Assembly: GCA_028709565.1 (NCBI GenBank)
Contig: JAQVWU010000035.1
Location: 1-13,279 of the forward strand
Length of the DNA: 13,279 nucleotides
Direction: 5' to 3'
DNA from: Eubacteriales bacterium
GTDB taxonomy: Bacteria; Bacillota; Clostridia; Oscillospirales; CAG-272
The notes under the pieces were generated by a model. The model was not told the DNA's origin. It saw only the letters and a program-made list of their open reading frames with translations, and did not search any database. Of this stretch, positions 6,662 through 13,279 are shown piece after piece; within the stretch, counting starts at the first letter, position 1, and every line of letters begins with the position of its first letter. The translations under genes were made by a program, and so were the position numbers.

Positions 6662-8590
6662 TTATCGCTTCTCGATGAGATAAACGCCCATGTGTTCATT
6701 CTTTATCACGGCGTCAAAAGAGGAGGTTTCGGAGCGGGTTCCCTCGGCGACAATTCTTCCGGTCATGAGGTCGGTGACGGTATAGCGGTCAGCCGGGCCG
6801 GGGAACATGTCGTCAAACGGGACATGAACGAGGGCGGATATCTCTTTTCCTTCATTGTTGTTGTTGGGCACAACGATTACTCCGCGGTCGCCCGCGTACC
6901 GGGCATATGCCGTGAGATTTGTGCCTTCGGTGTCTACCGCGCAGATATTGGAATCGCGGTGGTCTTCCGGATAATATTCAAAAATCTCCGGATATGAACG
7001 CCTGATTCCGATGTATTTTTTTATATCCTCAAAAAACATGCGGTTATCGTAATCGTCAAGCAGCGAGCGGTCCACCGGCACAAAATAGAATACCTGCTTT
7101 TCGGCCTGCAGATTAAACTCCTCACCGTAATACCACAGCGGTATAAAGGGAGCCAGTATAGCCTGATAACCGAGGACCAGCCTGTTGCCGTTTACAATCG
7201 AATATTGAAAGTCGTGGTTTGACACACAGTAGGTGTAAAACCGATATTGTCCGCCGCGGCCGCGCTGCTGAAGGCTGTTCTCGCCTATGGCGATGCCGTT
7301 TTTAACCGAATCCACTATATTGAATTGGTCGATATAGAATTTTTTGGGTGTCTGGTATTGTTCGCCGCGGCTCCAGCCTGTATAATTGAGCACACCGTCC
7401 TGTTCGAAATCATAGGTGTCCTTGCGCCGGCAGCCGTCTTCGGCAATTATCAGTATTTTTCGTCCCGCCTCGGCGCATCTGCGGCGGACCTCCTCGAACA
7501 CGCTGTATCCGGTATAATTCGGTTCGCAGTCACAGCGGTAACCGTCGGCTCCGGTCTTAATAATATTTTCAACGGCAACCGAAATAAACCATTCGCGGAA
7601 CTGTTCGTTTGTCCAGTCGAATGCCTGGTTGCCCCAGGCGGTGCCGCTGTACCAATCGGGGTGTTCGGTGAACAGGGGGGCGGCCGTTACCGTGCCCCAG
7701 GTGATGATATCGAGTATGACACGTATGTTGCGCTTATGCGCCTCGTCGACAAAGTTTTTGACCGACTCCCAGCTCTTTTCGGGGTCGGTTGTACCGGTAA
7801 GCGCCGGCTCGACGGTGTGCGGACCGATGTTGCCGTAACCGTTTCCGCCCGGCCCCTTTTCATAGATAGGGGTTACCCATATGCCGTTGACCCCCGTTTC
7901 GGCGAGGTGGTCGAGTACCGGCAGCGCCGCTTCGAAGGTGCCCCCGGGTGTTGCGGTTTCGATGTGAACTTCGGTCATAATCAGCGTCTTTACCCAGTCG
8001 GGTGTCATCGGTTTTCCGCCCGGTTCGGCCGGGACAAGCGTTACCTCCGTGTCCGGAACATAGGGAGGAATAAGCGATGAATTGTCTGTCTTCTCGAATC
8101 TGTGCATGTAATTTAAATCCTCCGTTATATTCAATCTCTTCGCGTCCCTGTCTATATAATCGGCGATGAAGCGGTCCACCGCCGCCGCCGTTGCCATATC
8201 GCTGCCGCCGGCTATGATTATACGCTCCCCTTTACGTTTGATGATATAGTCGTATTCGCCCAGTTGGCCGACCGCATCCGCCGATTCCGCGCGGTTGGTT
8301 TCGCCCACGAGGATTTCCCTGGCGTCACCGGGGATTTCGGAGGGGTCTTTTATATAATCGGTGGCAATACCTATCTCTTCGCCGGTCGCCTCGGCGATCG
8401 CGCGCCGCAGTTTTACCGCTGCCTGCGTTGTAACCGGCGACGCGGTATCTCCGCGCATGACAGAGTATCCGGCTGCTCCGGACGGGTTTTCGTTATGGTT
8501 ATCGGACGGTATTTCCGTGCGGCAGGCGACGAATATTGCGGCGAGCAGCAGCAATGCGGTGATACGCGTTATATTTTTAGTATATTTCAT
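6662..8590 (-). CDS. Lipoprotein GH13-like (alpha-amylase superfamily) glycoside hydrolase
   Basis: This 642-aa protein starts with a lipoprotein-type signal ending at Cys23 (ALLLLAAIFVAC); Phe at the -3 position of the lipobox is unusual. Residues about 45-160 form a small alpha/beta domain (EILVGETNR, IIIAGGSD) like the non-catalytic N-terminal domain seen in GH67 glucuronidases and related enzymes. From about 200 follows an alpha-amylase-type barrel: nucleophile Asp354 in GYRCD, acid/base Glu384 in IIAED and Asp460 in SNHD are in the right order. Conserved region I is altered (VILDIITWGT instead of D..NH). ATG 8590 overlaps the amidase stop as ATGA, and upstream in-frame starts would lie inside that gene. 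It probably cleaves an alpha-linked glycan outside the cell; next to uxaC, an acidic glycan is an attractive guess. A beta-rich C-terminal domain covers roughly the last 90 residues. Confidence 0.87.
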   Translation of the reverse strand: MKYTKNITRITALLLLAAIFVACRTEIPSDNHNENPSGAAGYSVMRGDTASPVTTQAAVKLRRAIAEATGEEIGIATDYIKDPSEIPGDAREILVGETNRAESADAVGQLGEYDYIIKRKGERIIIAGGSDMATAAAVDRFIADYIDRDAKRLNITEDLNYMHRFEKTDNSSLIPPYVPDTEVTLVPAEPGGKPMTPDWVKTLIMTEVHIETATPGGTFEAALPVLDHLAETGVNGIWVTPIYEKGPGGNGYGNIGPHTVEPALTGTTDPEKSWESVKNFVDEAHKRNIRVILDIITWGTVTAAPLFTEHPDWYSGTAWGNQAFDWTNEQFREWFISVAVENIIKTGADGYRCDCEPNYTGYSVFEEVRRRCAEAGRKILIIAEDGCRRKDTYDFEQDGVLNYTGWSRGEQYQTPKKFYIDQFNIVDSVKNGIAIGENSLQQRGRGGQYRFYTYCVSNHDFQYSIVNGNRLVLGYQAILAPFIPLWYYGEEFNLQAEKQVFYFVPVDRSLLDDYDNRMFFEDIKKYIGIRRSYPEIFEYYPEDHRDSNICAVDTEGTNLTAYARYAGDRGVIVVPNNNNEGKEISALVHVPFDDMFPGPADRYTVTDLMTGRIVAEGTRSETSSFDAVIKNEHMGVYLIEKR

Positions 8591-9549
8591 CCGGGTTTCA
8601 GAAAGCGCAGCACACCGTCGGCGATGCCCTGTGCCATATCCTGCCTCCATTTGTCGGTGAGAAAATTAGCGGCGTCCGTTTTGTTTGTCACGAAGCCTGT
8701 TTCGACCAATACCGACGGTATGTCGGTACATTTTGTTATGTAAAAGGCGTTCTCCCTGTTCAGGCCGTCGATAGAAGGCGGGGTTAAGTGCGGCTTATCC
8801 TCAATACCGAGTGCCCTTTTGATCGCGGCTGCAATACTGTCGGCGAGAACGGCTATTCTTTTGCTGTTGTCTTTATAATAAAAAATCCGCACACCGTTCA
8901 CTCCGGGATCGCGTTCGTAGGAATCGCAGTGGACCGAGACCACTACATCCACATAGATTTCGGATTGCTTCAAATTAATAAAATCCTCTCGCGCGTAAGC
9001 GTTGAGCAGATACAACCCTTCGGTGTTGCGCGGCGCGTTTTTGGGTATGACGTCATCTTTGCGGGTATAATAAACCTCGCAGTCCTCGCCCTCCAGTATT
9101 GCGCCCAGTTTTAACGCTATGTCGAGTGTTATGTTCTTTTCCAGCAAATCCCCGAGTAAATCGCCGCTCGTTCCCGGGTCGTCATAACCGTGTCCGGCAT
9201 CGACTATGATGACGGGGTTATCCGATTTCAACGGTTCTTTCCGGGGCGGCTCGGTTTGTGGCGGCTCGGTTTGTGGCGGCTCGGTTTGTGGCGGTTCGGT
9301 TTGCGTCGGCTCGGTCTGCGTCGGGTCGGTCTGCGTCGGTTCGGTCTGTGGCGGGTCGGTCCGGGGCGGTTCGGTTATATATACTCCCGCGGTTTTGGCC
9401 GCGCTGTGTACCTGCCATGCCGCAAAAACCGCGCAGGACGCCGCAATCAGGCATATTATTGTGACAGTTGCTACAATTATTATGCCGTTTCGTCCGGACA
9501 TCACATCCGTAAATATATGTGTTTTCGAATCCTGCGGTTCCCTGATCAT
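8587..9549 (-). CDS. Membrane-anchored N-acetylmuramoyl-L-alanine amidase (Amidase_3)
   Basis: This zinc enzyme cuts the bond between N-acetylmuramic acid and the peptide stem of peptidoglycan. The 320-aa protein has a short cytoplasmic tail, one membrane segment at about 22-44, a Pro/Thr/Glu-rich repeat linker at 59-105 and an Amidase_3 domain from 112 to the end. The expected zinc and catalytic residues are visible: His120 in VDAGHGYDD, Glu137 in LLEKN, His207 in SVHCDS and Glu283 in VETGF. AGGAG sits 8 nt before ATG 9549. The stop overlaps the next start as ATGA, so it heads the operon with the glycoside hydrolase. The linker likely spans the wall to place the catalytic domain. A signal-anchor is more likely than cleavage. 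No wall-binding repeats are seen. Confidence 0.93.
   Translation of the reverse strand: MIREPQDSKTHIFTDVMSGRNGIIIVATVTIICLIAASCAVFAAWQVHSAAKTAGVYITEPPRTDPPQTEPTQTDPTQTEPTQTEPPQTEPPQTEPPQTEPPRKEPLKSDNPVIIVDAGHGYDDPGTSGDLLGDLLEKNITLDIALKLGAILEGEDCEVYYTRKDDVIPKNAPRNTEGLYLLNAYAREDFINLKQSEIYVDVVVSVHCDSYERDPGVNGVRIFYYKDNSKRIAVLADSIAAAIKRALGIEDKPHLTPPSIDGLNRENAFYITKCTDIPSVLVETGFVTNKTDAANFLTDKWRQDMAQGIADGVLRFLKPG
9234..9375 (-). repeat. 15-bp minisatellite encoding the TEPPQ linker of the amidase
   Basis: Nine to ten 15-bp units encode pentapeptides TEPPQ, TDPTQ, TEPTQ and TEPPR. Three adjacent copies (about 9246-9290, plus-strand GGCGGCTCGGTTTGT) are identical, while the outer copies have diverged. 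The unit is a multiple of three, so gain or loss of copies only changes linker length. Near-identity in the central copies suggests recent slippage. Confidence 0.9.
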
Positions 9550-9637
9550 TTGCGCGGCTCCTCGGTTAGAATTAAACTATATATATTTTATAGTAAACAT
9601 CTTAATTGATTTTTAACGTACTAAAAACATTTATGTC

Positions 9638-9666
9638 TTGACAAGCGGGCCGCCATGTGATATTAT
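9638..9666 (+). promoter_or_regulatory. Sigma-A promoter of the tRNA-Gly gene
   Basis: TTGACA at 9638-9643, a 17-bp GC-rich spacer and TATTAT at 9661-9666 give a near-perfect vegetative promoter. Transcription would start near 9673, leaving a leader of about 80 nt before the tRNA. The high similarity to consensus fits a highly expressed stable RNA. Confidence 0.85.
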
Positions 9667-9710
9667 AGGCAGTGCAGTGAAAGAAAGATTTATTGTGCAG
9701 ATAATAACAG

Positions 9711-9746
9711 ATTGATTTGATTGATTTGATTGATATGATGGATAAA
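9711..9746 (+). repeat. 9-bp tandem repeat in the tRNA leader
   Basis: ATTGATTTG (9711-9719), ATTGATTTG (9720-9728) and ATTGATATG (9729-9737) are tandem 9-bp units, followed by the weaker ATGGATAAA (9738-9746). The array sits in the precursor leader between the promoter and the mature tRNA 5' end. It may be neutral slippage or affect leader folding before RNase P cleavage. Confidence 0.7.
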
Positions 9747-9754
9747 ATAGATTC

Positions 9755-9828
9755 GCGGATATGGTTTAGTGGCAAAACATCAGCTTCCCAAGCTGAAACT
9801 GCGGGTTCGATTCCCGTTATCCGCTCCA
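9755..9828 (+). tRNA. tRNA-Gly (anticodon CCC), CCA encoded
   Basis: A complete cloverleaf can be drawn. The acceptor stem GCGGATA (9755-9761) pairs with TATCCGC (9818-9824). The anticodon stem TCAGC/GCTGA (9780-9784, 9792-9796) closes the loop TTCCCAA with anticodon CCC at 9787-9789. The T arm is GCGGG-TTCGATT-CCCGT (9801-9817, one G-U pair). The discriminator base is T9825, followed by an encoded CCA at 9826-9828. CCC reads GGG glycine codons. It stands alone with its own promoter and terminator. Confidence 0.95.
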
Positions 9829-9837
9829 GTGACGATA

Positions 9838-9877
9838 CGCCGAAGACATCGTGGTACGATTGTTTCCGGCGCTTTTT
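9838..9877 (+). terminator. Intrinsic terminator after tRNA-Gly
   Basis: A long imperfect hairpin begins 9 nt after the CCA. The outer stem CGCCG (9838-9842) pairs with CGGCG (9867-9871), and the inner stem ATCGT (9848-9852) pairs with ACGAT (9856-9860) over a GGT loop; the segments between pair mostly, with bulges. A run of five T residues follows at 9873-9877. Position and form fit a rho-independent terminator for the tRNA transcript. Confidence 0.75.
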
Positions 9878-9884
9878 GTTCCGT

Positions 9885-9913
9885 TTGTTACGATTGGTCT
9901 CGCCGTTTATATA
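9885..9913 (+). promoter_or_regulatory. Probable promoter of the alpha/beta hydrolase gene
   Basis: TTGTTA (9885-9890) and TATATA (9908-9913) are 17 bp apart; an overlapping TATAAT at 9910-9915 gives 19 bp spacing. It lies directly after the tRNA terminator. Transcription would start around 9920-9922, leaving a very short leader that barely includes the GGAG site at 9926-9929. That makes this a plausible but not certain promoter. Confidence 0.5.
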
Positions 9914-9938
9914 ATAAAAGATATTGGAGCGCTGCCGT

Positions 9939-10619
9939 ATGTACAAAACAGGCGTTTTGCTGATACACGGGTTTGCCGGTTCCAGGGATGAAGTGAGAAC
10001 CCTGTATGATAAACTGACCGAAAGCAATATTTATGCCCGGATGGTTGCGGTAAAGGGGCATGAAGGAAGACCGCGGGACCTTGCACGCACCACTTACAGG
10101 GACTGGATAGAGAGCGCGCGAACCGAATATGCGGATATGATAATAACGTGTGAAAAGGTTGTCCTGGCCGGCTTCTCCGCGGGCGGGCTCATCGCCGTCA
10201 ATCTGTATCGCGAACATGAATGCGATAAACTTATAACAATTAACACTCCTGTTTGTTACTGGAATATCAGGCAGATTTTCAAAAACATCAGAACCGATTT
10301 CCGCAAATATATTCCCGTATATTTCAGGGCATGTACCGACAAAAGACCGGCGTCGCTGGTCAATTTTCTCAAACTGCTGTATACCACCCGGCGATATTTC
10401 GGTGAAATCGAATGCGATATGCTGATTATCCAGGCAGCGGACGACGATACGTCGCATTACAGGAGCGGTAAATATATATACGACAGCGTAAAGGGAACAA
10501 AAAAGCTGCTCACTCCTCCGCGCGGCGGGCACGGCATACTGACGGGTGAATACAGGGAGGAGGTAATATCGGAAATCCTGACGTTTATAAACGCGGACGG
10601 TCAGCCGAGGAACGCATAG
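9939..10619 (+). CDS. Alpha/beta hydrolase, carboxylesterase/lipase-like
   Basis: This 226-aa cytoplasmic protein resembles small monoacylglycerol lipase/Est30-type carboxylesterases, which hydrolyse short-chain esters. The oxyanion-hole motif HGFAGS is at 10-15, nucleophile Ser80 is in GFSAGG, the acid is probably Asp169 in QAADDD, and His198 is in GGHGIL. A lid-like insertion with IRQIFKNIRTDFRKY follows strand 6. ATG 9939 has GGAG 9 nt upstream; a TTG at 9924 would place that site inside the gene. It is monocistronic, downstream of the tRNA unit. Its last 19 bp overlap the end of the convergent permease gene. The natural substrate is unknown. Confidence 0.9.
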   Translation: MYKTGVLLIHGFAGSRDEVRTLYDKLTESNIYARMVAVKGHEGRPRDLARTTYRDWIESARTEYADMIITCEKVVLAGFSAGGLIAVNLYREHECDKLITINTPVCYWNIRQIFKNIRTDFRKYIPVYFRACTDKRPASLVNFLKLLYTTRRYFGEIECDMLIIQAADDDTSHYRSGKYIYDSVKGTKKLLTPPRGGHGILTGEYREEVISEILTFINADGQPRNA

Positions 10620-12199
10620 ATTTCATTGCCCTTTGTTTTAAGGAACCGGTACATCAATGCGGACGCGGCGCCGAGCAGAAGACCGAACAATGTTATGCAC
10701 AGTTCCGCTGACATCAGGTCCCGCAGAAGATAAATATAGAGAATAATCGGCAGGGTGACAACGGCCAACGAGCCGAACATGGTAAGCACCGAACTCAGAC
10801 TCTGCTTGACGGCGACCGTTTCGCTGATCCAGTCGAATTTGGGAAAGCGCAGATTGATAACCACGCCCAGCAGCGCCTGGAAGACGGTCATTACTGCCGG
10901 GACGGCAATCAAAAGGCAGATTATAAACGGGGTGAGGTCAAGTATGAAAGCCAACATTACCGAGGCGAACAACCCCGGCGGAAGGCAGACGGTCATATGA
11001 GCGTAGGCCTTTGAGAGCAATACATCCCCTCCGTCAACGGGGAAGGACTGCAAGATCCACAGATTCTTTCCTTCAAGGGAAATCGAGGGTGCCGATATAA
11101 AGTTGGTCGCCGCCAGTATACACAGTGCAATCACGGCGACAGGTCCCGCCATTGACTCATATCCGGGCATCATTGATATGATTTGATCCAATTGATCTTT
11201 TTTGATTATTACCGCAAAGGGCAGAATAACGGCAAAAATTACACCGAGCGAGGCGTTGAGCATATACATGGGGCTTGAGATAAAGTGCCGCAGTTCCTTT
11301 ACGACAAGCGCTTTGGTGACGCCGCTTGCTTTTTGCTCCTTTTCTTCGTATATGATTTTTTCGGTGCCCCTTTTGGTTGTGGCTATGGTTAAAAAACTCT
11401 TTGACAAAATGATATATACAACCCAGAAGGGGAGCACGGCGGTTATAAAAAACAAAAAAAGGCTGGCGGTATTTGTCTCCGCGACCGCGTATCCGAGATG
11501 ATAAGCGGGTAAAATCACGCGTTGTACGGTACGGGCGACCGCGTTTCCGTTTTGGATTATCCGGTTCAGATAAACGTTTATACGGCTGTATAGATAGAAG
11601 TATCCGAACAGAAAGACAAGCGAGGAAATAACGGTTATCAGCGATTTGTGTTTTGTTCCGGTATTTATCAGCGCCAAAAGCCATCCCAAAACACATGACA
11701 ATGCCGTTACCGGCAGGGGCAGCAGTGTAAAAACGGCTATAAAAAAGATTATCTGTGTCGCCGATCCCGGAATCCTGATGAAATAAACCACACCTGCCGG
11801 GAGGGCGACCAGCAGTATAAAGAAGGCATTCATAACCAGCAGCATAACCATACGGCTCGCCAGAATATATCCGGGCGGTATGGGCATTGCCAGCAGCATC
11901 TCATTGTCTTTGGCTTCGAACAGCTGGGTTCGGGCCGAGAAAACACTGCCCATCAGACTCAGTACAAATGCCGTTATACCGGCGATGGCAAAATAGAGCC
12001 AGCCGAGTCCCGCGTCATGCAGGGGCAGACTGAGAGGGTAGAACATGCCGCCGAAGAGCAGGATAAAACTGGCGAAGACATATATCATGAGCAGAGCAAA
12101 AAGCACCAAGATCAGCACGCTGCGCTTTTTCTTGAGGACGCCGCGAAAGAGAAAGGAAATCAGTGCCTGCATTCTCGTTCTGACCAGCGCTCTAAACAT
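10601..12199 (-). CDS. ABC-2-type exporter permease, two half-permeases in one chain
   Basis: This hydrophobic 532-aa integral membrane protein has roughly a dozen predicted membrane segments. It appears to be an internal duplication. EAKDNEMLLAMPIPPGYILASR at about 95-116 has a counterpart EGKNLWILQSFPVDGGDVLLSK at about 376-397, each inside a matching helical pattern, with a charged cytoplasmic linker at about 276-305 (KRGTEKIIYEEKEQK). One chain could thus supply both membrane halves of the exporter. ATG 12199 has GGAGG 6 nt upstream and overlaps the ATPase stop by 8 bp, so the pair is translationally coupled. The in-frame extension to 12277 lies inside the ATPase gene and is rejected. The cargo is unknown; antibiotic, peptide or lipid efflux are all possible for this class. 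Confidence 0.88.
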   Translation of the reverse strand: MFRALVRTRMQALISFLFRGVLKKKRSVLILVLFALLMIYVFASFILLFGGMFYPLSLPLHDAGLGWLYFAIAGITAFVLSLMGSVFSARTQLFEAKDNEMLLAMPIPPGYILASRMVMLLVMNAFFILLVALPAGVVYFIRIPGSATQIIFFIAVFTLLPLPVTALSCVLGWLLALINTGTKHKSLITVISSLVFLFGYFYLYSRINVYLNRIIQNGNAVARTVQRVILPAYHLGYAVAETNTASLFLFFITAVLPFWVVYIILSKSFLTIATTKRGTEKIIYEEKEQKASGVTKALVVKELRHFISSPMYMLNASLGVIFAVILPFAVIIKKDQLDQIISMMPGYESMAGPVAVIALCILAATNFISAPSISLEGKNLWILQSFPVDGGDVLLSKAYAHMTVCLPPGLFASVMLAFILDLTPFIICLLIAVPAVMTVFQALLGVVINLRFPKFDWISETVAVKQSLSSVLTMFGSLAVVTLPIILYIYLLRDLMSAELCITLFGLLLGAASALMYRFLKTKGNEIYAFLG

Positions 12200-12905
12200 C
12201 CATATCCTCCGATCCGAGGAATACCTCTTCAAGCGACACATTTCCCTTGACCTCATCCATATCCCCGGATATGACAAGTCTGCCGTTTTTTATAATCGCC
12301 ACCTTGTCACACAGCTTTTCGGCAACTTCAAGGATATGGGTAGAGAAGAATATGGCTCCTCCCTCCGAGCAGATCTGACGCATGATTTCTTTTAGTGTGA
12401 ATGAAGCCTTCGGGTCCAGACCCACAAACGGCTCATCCATTATTATAAGTTTCGGGTCATGAATAAGCGCGGCTATAACGGCCAGCTTTTGCTTCATACC
12501 GTGGGAATAGGCGGACACCGGTTGGGCGAGGTCTTCGGTCAGCCCGAGCAGTCCGGCGTATTTTTTGATTTTAGCGGTCCGGTCCTGCTGTGAAATACCG
12601 TATATATCGGATACGAAATTCAGATATTTAATACCAGACAAAAATTCGTACAGGTCCGGGCTGTCGGGAATATATGCCGTCTTTTTTTTGCACTCAAGCG
12701 GATTGTTTTGAATTGAATCACCGTCAATAAAAATCTCCCCGCTGTCAAACTTCAGAATGCCGCAGCACGCTTTGATGGTTGTCGTTTTACCGGCGCCGTT
12801 ATGGCCGATGAAGCCGTATATCTCCCCTTTTTTTATATGGAGCGAAAGGTCATCCACCGCTTTCTTGCTGCCGTATGTTTTAGTCAGGTTTTTAATTATC
12901 AGCAT
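12192..12905 (-). CDS. ABC transporter ATP-binding protein (exporter type)
   Basis: This 237-aa nucleotide-binding subunit energises the adjacent permease. It shows Walker A GHNGAGKTT (34-42), a Q-loop region AYIPDSPDLYEFL in which the usual Gln is replaced by Asp, signature YSHGMKQK (133-140), Walker B LIIMDEP (153-159), D-loop GLDP and H-loop His190 in FSTHILEV. PDSPDLY together with SHGMKQ is typical of the EcsA/BcrA-like exporter group. It is the first gene of the operon, behind a strong promoter. The ribosome binding site (GGGA, about 8 nt) is modest. The neighbours give no hint of substrate. Confidence 0.95.
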   Translation of the reverse strand: MLIIKNLTKTYGSKKAVDDLSLHIKKGEIYGFIGHNGAGKTTTIKACCGILKFDSGEIFIDGDSIQNNPLECKKKTAYIPDSPDLYEFLSGIKYLNFVSDIYGISQQDRTAKIKKYAGLLGLTEDLAQPVSAYSHGMKQKLAVIAALIHDPKLIIMDEPFVGLDPKASFTLKEIMRQICSEGGAIFFSTHILEVAEKLCDKVAIIKNGRLVISGDMDEVKGNVSLEEVFLGSEDMDV

Positions 12906-12956
12906 AGATTATCCCGTTTCTAAAATCAGTGTTTGTTAAATGTTGTCTGTTTAGAT

Positions 12957-12985
12957 ATTTTAACCCCTGAGAGGTTAAAAGTCAA
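12957..12985 (-). promoter_or_regulatory. Sigma-A promoter of the ABC exporter operon
   Basis: On the minus strand TTGACT (12985-12980), a 17-bp spacer and TAAAAT (12962-12957) form a strong promoter. Transcription would begin near 12950, about 45 nt before the ATPase start. It is back-to-back with the promoter at 13022-13050. Confidence 0.8.
12958..12980. promoter_or_regulatory. Palindromic operator candidate inside the ABC promoter
   Basis: TTTTAACC (12958-12965) and GGTTAAAA (12973-12980) are perfect 8-bp inverted arms around CCTGAGA. The palindrome fills the spacer and covers five bases of the -10 box and the first base of the -35 box. A dimeric repressor bound here would block RNA polymerase. 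GntR- or TetR-type regulators often control such exporters, but none is encoded in this window. An RNA hairpin role is unlikely because the site lies upstream of the transcription start. Confidence 0.55.
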
Positions 12986-13021
12986 GTGGTAAGTGCCTTT
13001 CGGGTTTGGTTTTTAACGGGC

Positions 13022-13050
13022 TTGACAAATAATGTGTGTTATTGTATGAT
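13022..13050 (+). promoter_or_regulatory. Sigma-A promoter of the PP-loop ATPase gene
   Basis: TTGACA (13022-13027), a 17-bp spacer and TATGAT (13045-13050) match the vegetative consensus. Transcription would start near 13057, with GGGAGG at 13072-13077 serving ATG 13090. Confidence 0.85.
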
Positions 13051-13089
13051 ATATTGTATTATTATTGATATGGGAGGATTGCCGCTGAA

Positions 13090-13279
13090 ATGACATTGAA
13101 TGAATTTTTTTCGTCTTACCCGCGGGTCGCCCTCGCCTTTTCCGGCGGGACTGACTCGTCATATTTATTATACGAAGCGATAAAGAACGGCGCGGCTGTC
13201 CGCGCTTATTATTTTCGCTCGGCTTTTCAGCCGGCTTTTGAAACCGGGGACGCGCTGCGTCTCGCCGGCAGGCTTGGGG
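13090..13279 (+). CDS. PP-loop ATPase, LarE/ExsB-like (N-terminal part, runs off the window)
   Basis: Only the first 63 codons are present. The frame opens MTLNEFFSSYPRVALAFSGG and then TDSSYLLYEA, with the SGGxDS PP-loop that binds ATP in N-type ATP pyrophosphatases. The following segment AYYFRSAFQPAFETGDALRLA resembles LarE-type sacrificial sulfur transferases and related adenine nucleotide alpha hydrolases, so LarE-like is the best guess. LarE helps make the nickel-pincer cofactor of lactate racemase; other members modify tRNA or make queuosine. The C-terminal part with the diagnostic Cys or Glu is outside the window. The ribosome binding site GGGAGG lies 12 nt before ATG 13090, a slightly long spacing. 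Confidence 0.8.
   Translation, partial: MTLNEFFSSYPRVALAFSGGTDSSYLLYEAIKNGAAVRAYYFRSAFQPAFETGDALRLAGRLG

Noticed and set aside
5068..6678. Very long (536-codon) open frame on the plus strand across the uxaC region
   Set aside because: It is antisense to a clear uxaC, has no recognisable motif and no ribosome binding site. It results from the GC-rich codon usage of the opposite strand.
7247..8080. 277-codon plus-strand open frame opposite the glycoside hydrolase
   Set aside because: Antisense shadow of a gene with intact catalytic motifs; the composition is not protein-like and there is no start signal.
9234..9375. CRISPR-like array
   Set aside because: The 15-bp units are contiguous with no spacers, lie inside a coding frame and encode a Pro/Thr/Glu linker.
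9755..9828. tRNA-Gly 3' end as an integration site of a mobile island
   Set aside because: No integrase gene and no second copy of the tRNA 3' end are visible, and the flanking genes look ordinary.

Overview
The window looks like chromosomal DNA of an anaerobic, Gram-positive-type bacterium, most likely a Clostridia/Oscillospirales-like gut lineage. This is inferred from strong AGGAG-type ribosome binding sites, sigma-A promoters with TTGACA and TATNAT boxes, the IS21-type istB, an AsnC/Lrp plus aminotransferase pair, a membrane-anchored amidase with a TEPPQ linker, and uxaC. No 16S or species marker is present, so the taxonomic call is loose. Coding DNA is GC-rich and intergenic DNA is AT-rich.

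Layout. (1) 1-1536: remains of an IS21-family insertion sequence. It holds a 22-bp periodic repeat array, an istB pseudogene broken by one in-frame TAA, and about 600 bp of non-coding DNA with 23-bp direct repeats and inverted repeats. (2) 1537-3194, minus strand: an Lrp/AsnC regulator translationally coupled (TTGA overlap) to a class I aminotransferase, ended by a hairpin terminator. (3) 3341-4288, plus strand and divergent from the regulator: a lactate/malate dehydrogenase-fold protein that has lost most of its catalytic and substrate-binding residues. (4) 9549 down to 4272, minus strand: a probable four-gene operon of N-acetylmuramoyl-L-alanine amidase, lipoprotein GH13-like glycoside hydrolase, glucuronate isomerase UxaC and a xylose-isomerase-like TIM-barrel protein. 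(5) 9638-9877, plus strand: a self-contained tRNA-Gly(CCC) unit with consensus promoter, 9-bp-repeat leader, tRNA with encoded CCA, and terminator. (6) 9939-10619, plus strand: a small esterase-type alpha/beta hydrolase. (7) 12905 down to 10601, minus strand: an ABC exporter ATPase and an internally duplicated permease, behind a strong promoter overlapped by a palindrome. (8) 13090 to the end, plus strand: the start of a PP-loop ATPase of the LarE/ExsB type, behind its own consensus promoter.

How the parts may work together. Region 4 suggests extracellular glycan cleavage (lipoprotein hydrolase) feeding cytoplasmic uronate/sugar isomerisation, with a wall amidase as first cistron. Regions 2 and 3 suggest an amino-acid or 2-oxoacid unit under Lrp-type control. 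The most unusual item is the LDH-like protein at 3341-4288, which keeps the proton-transfer histidine motif GEHGDS but lacks the partner Asp, the carboxylate-binding Arg, the mobile-loop Arg and the third Rossmann glycine. I found no CRISPR array, phage module or obvious defence system.
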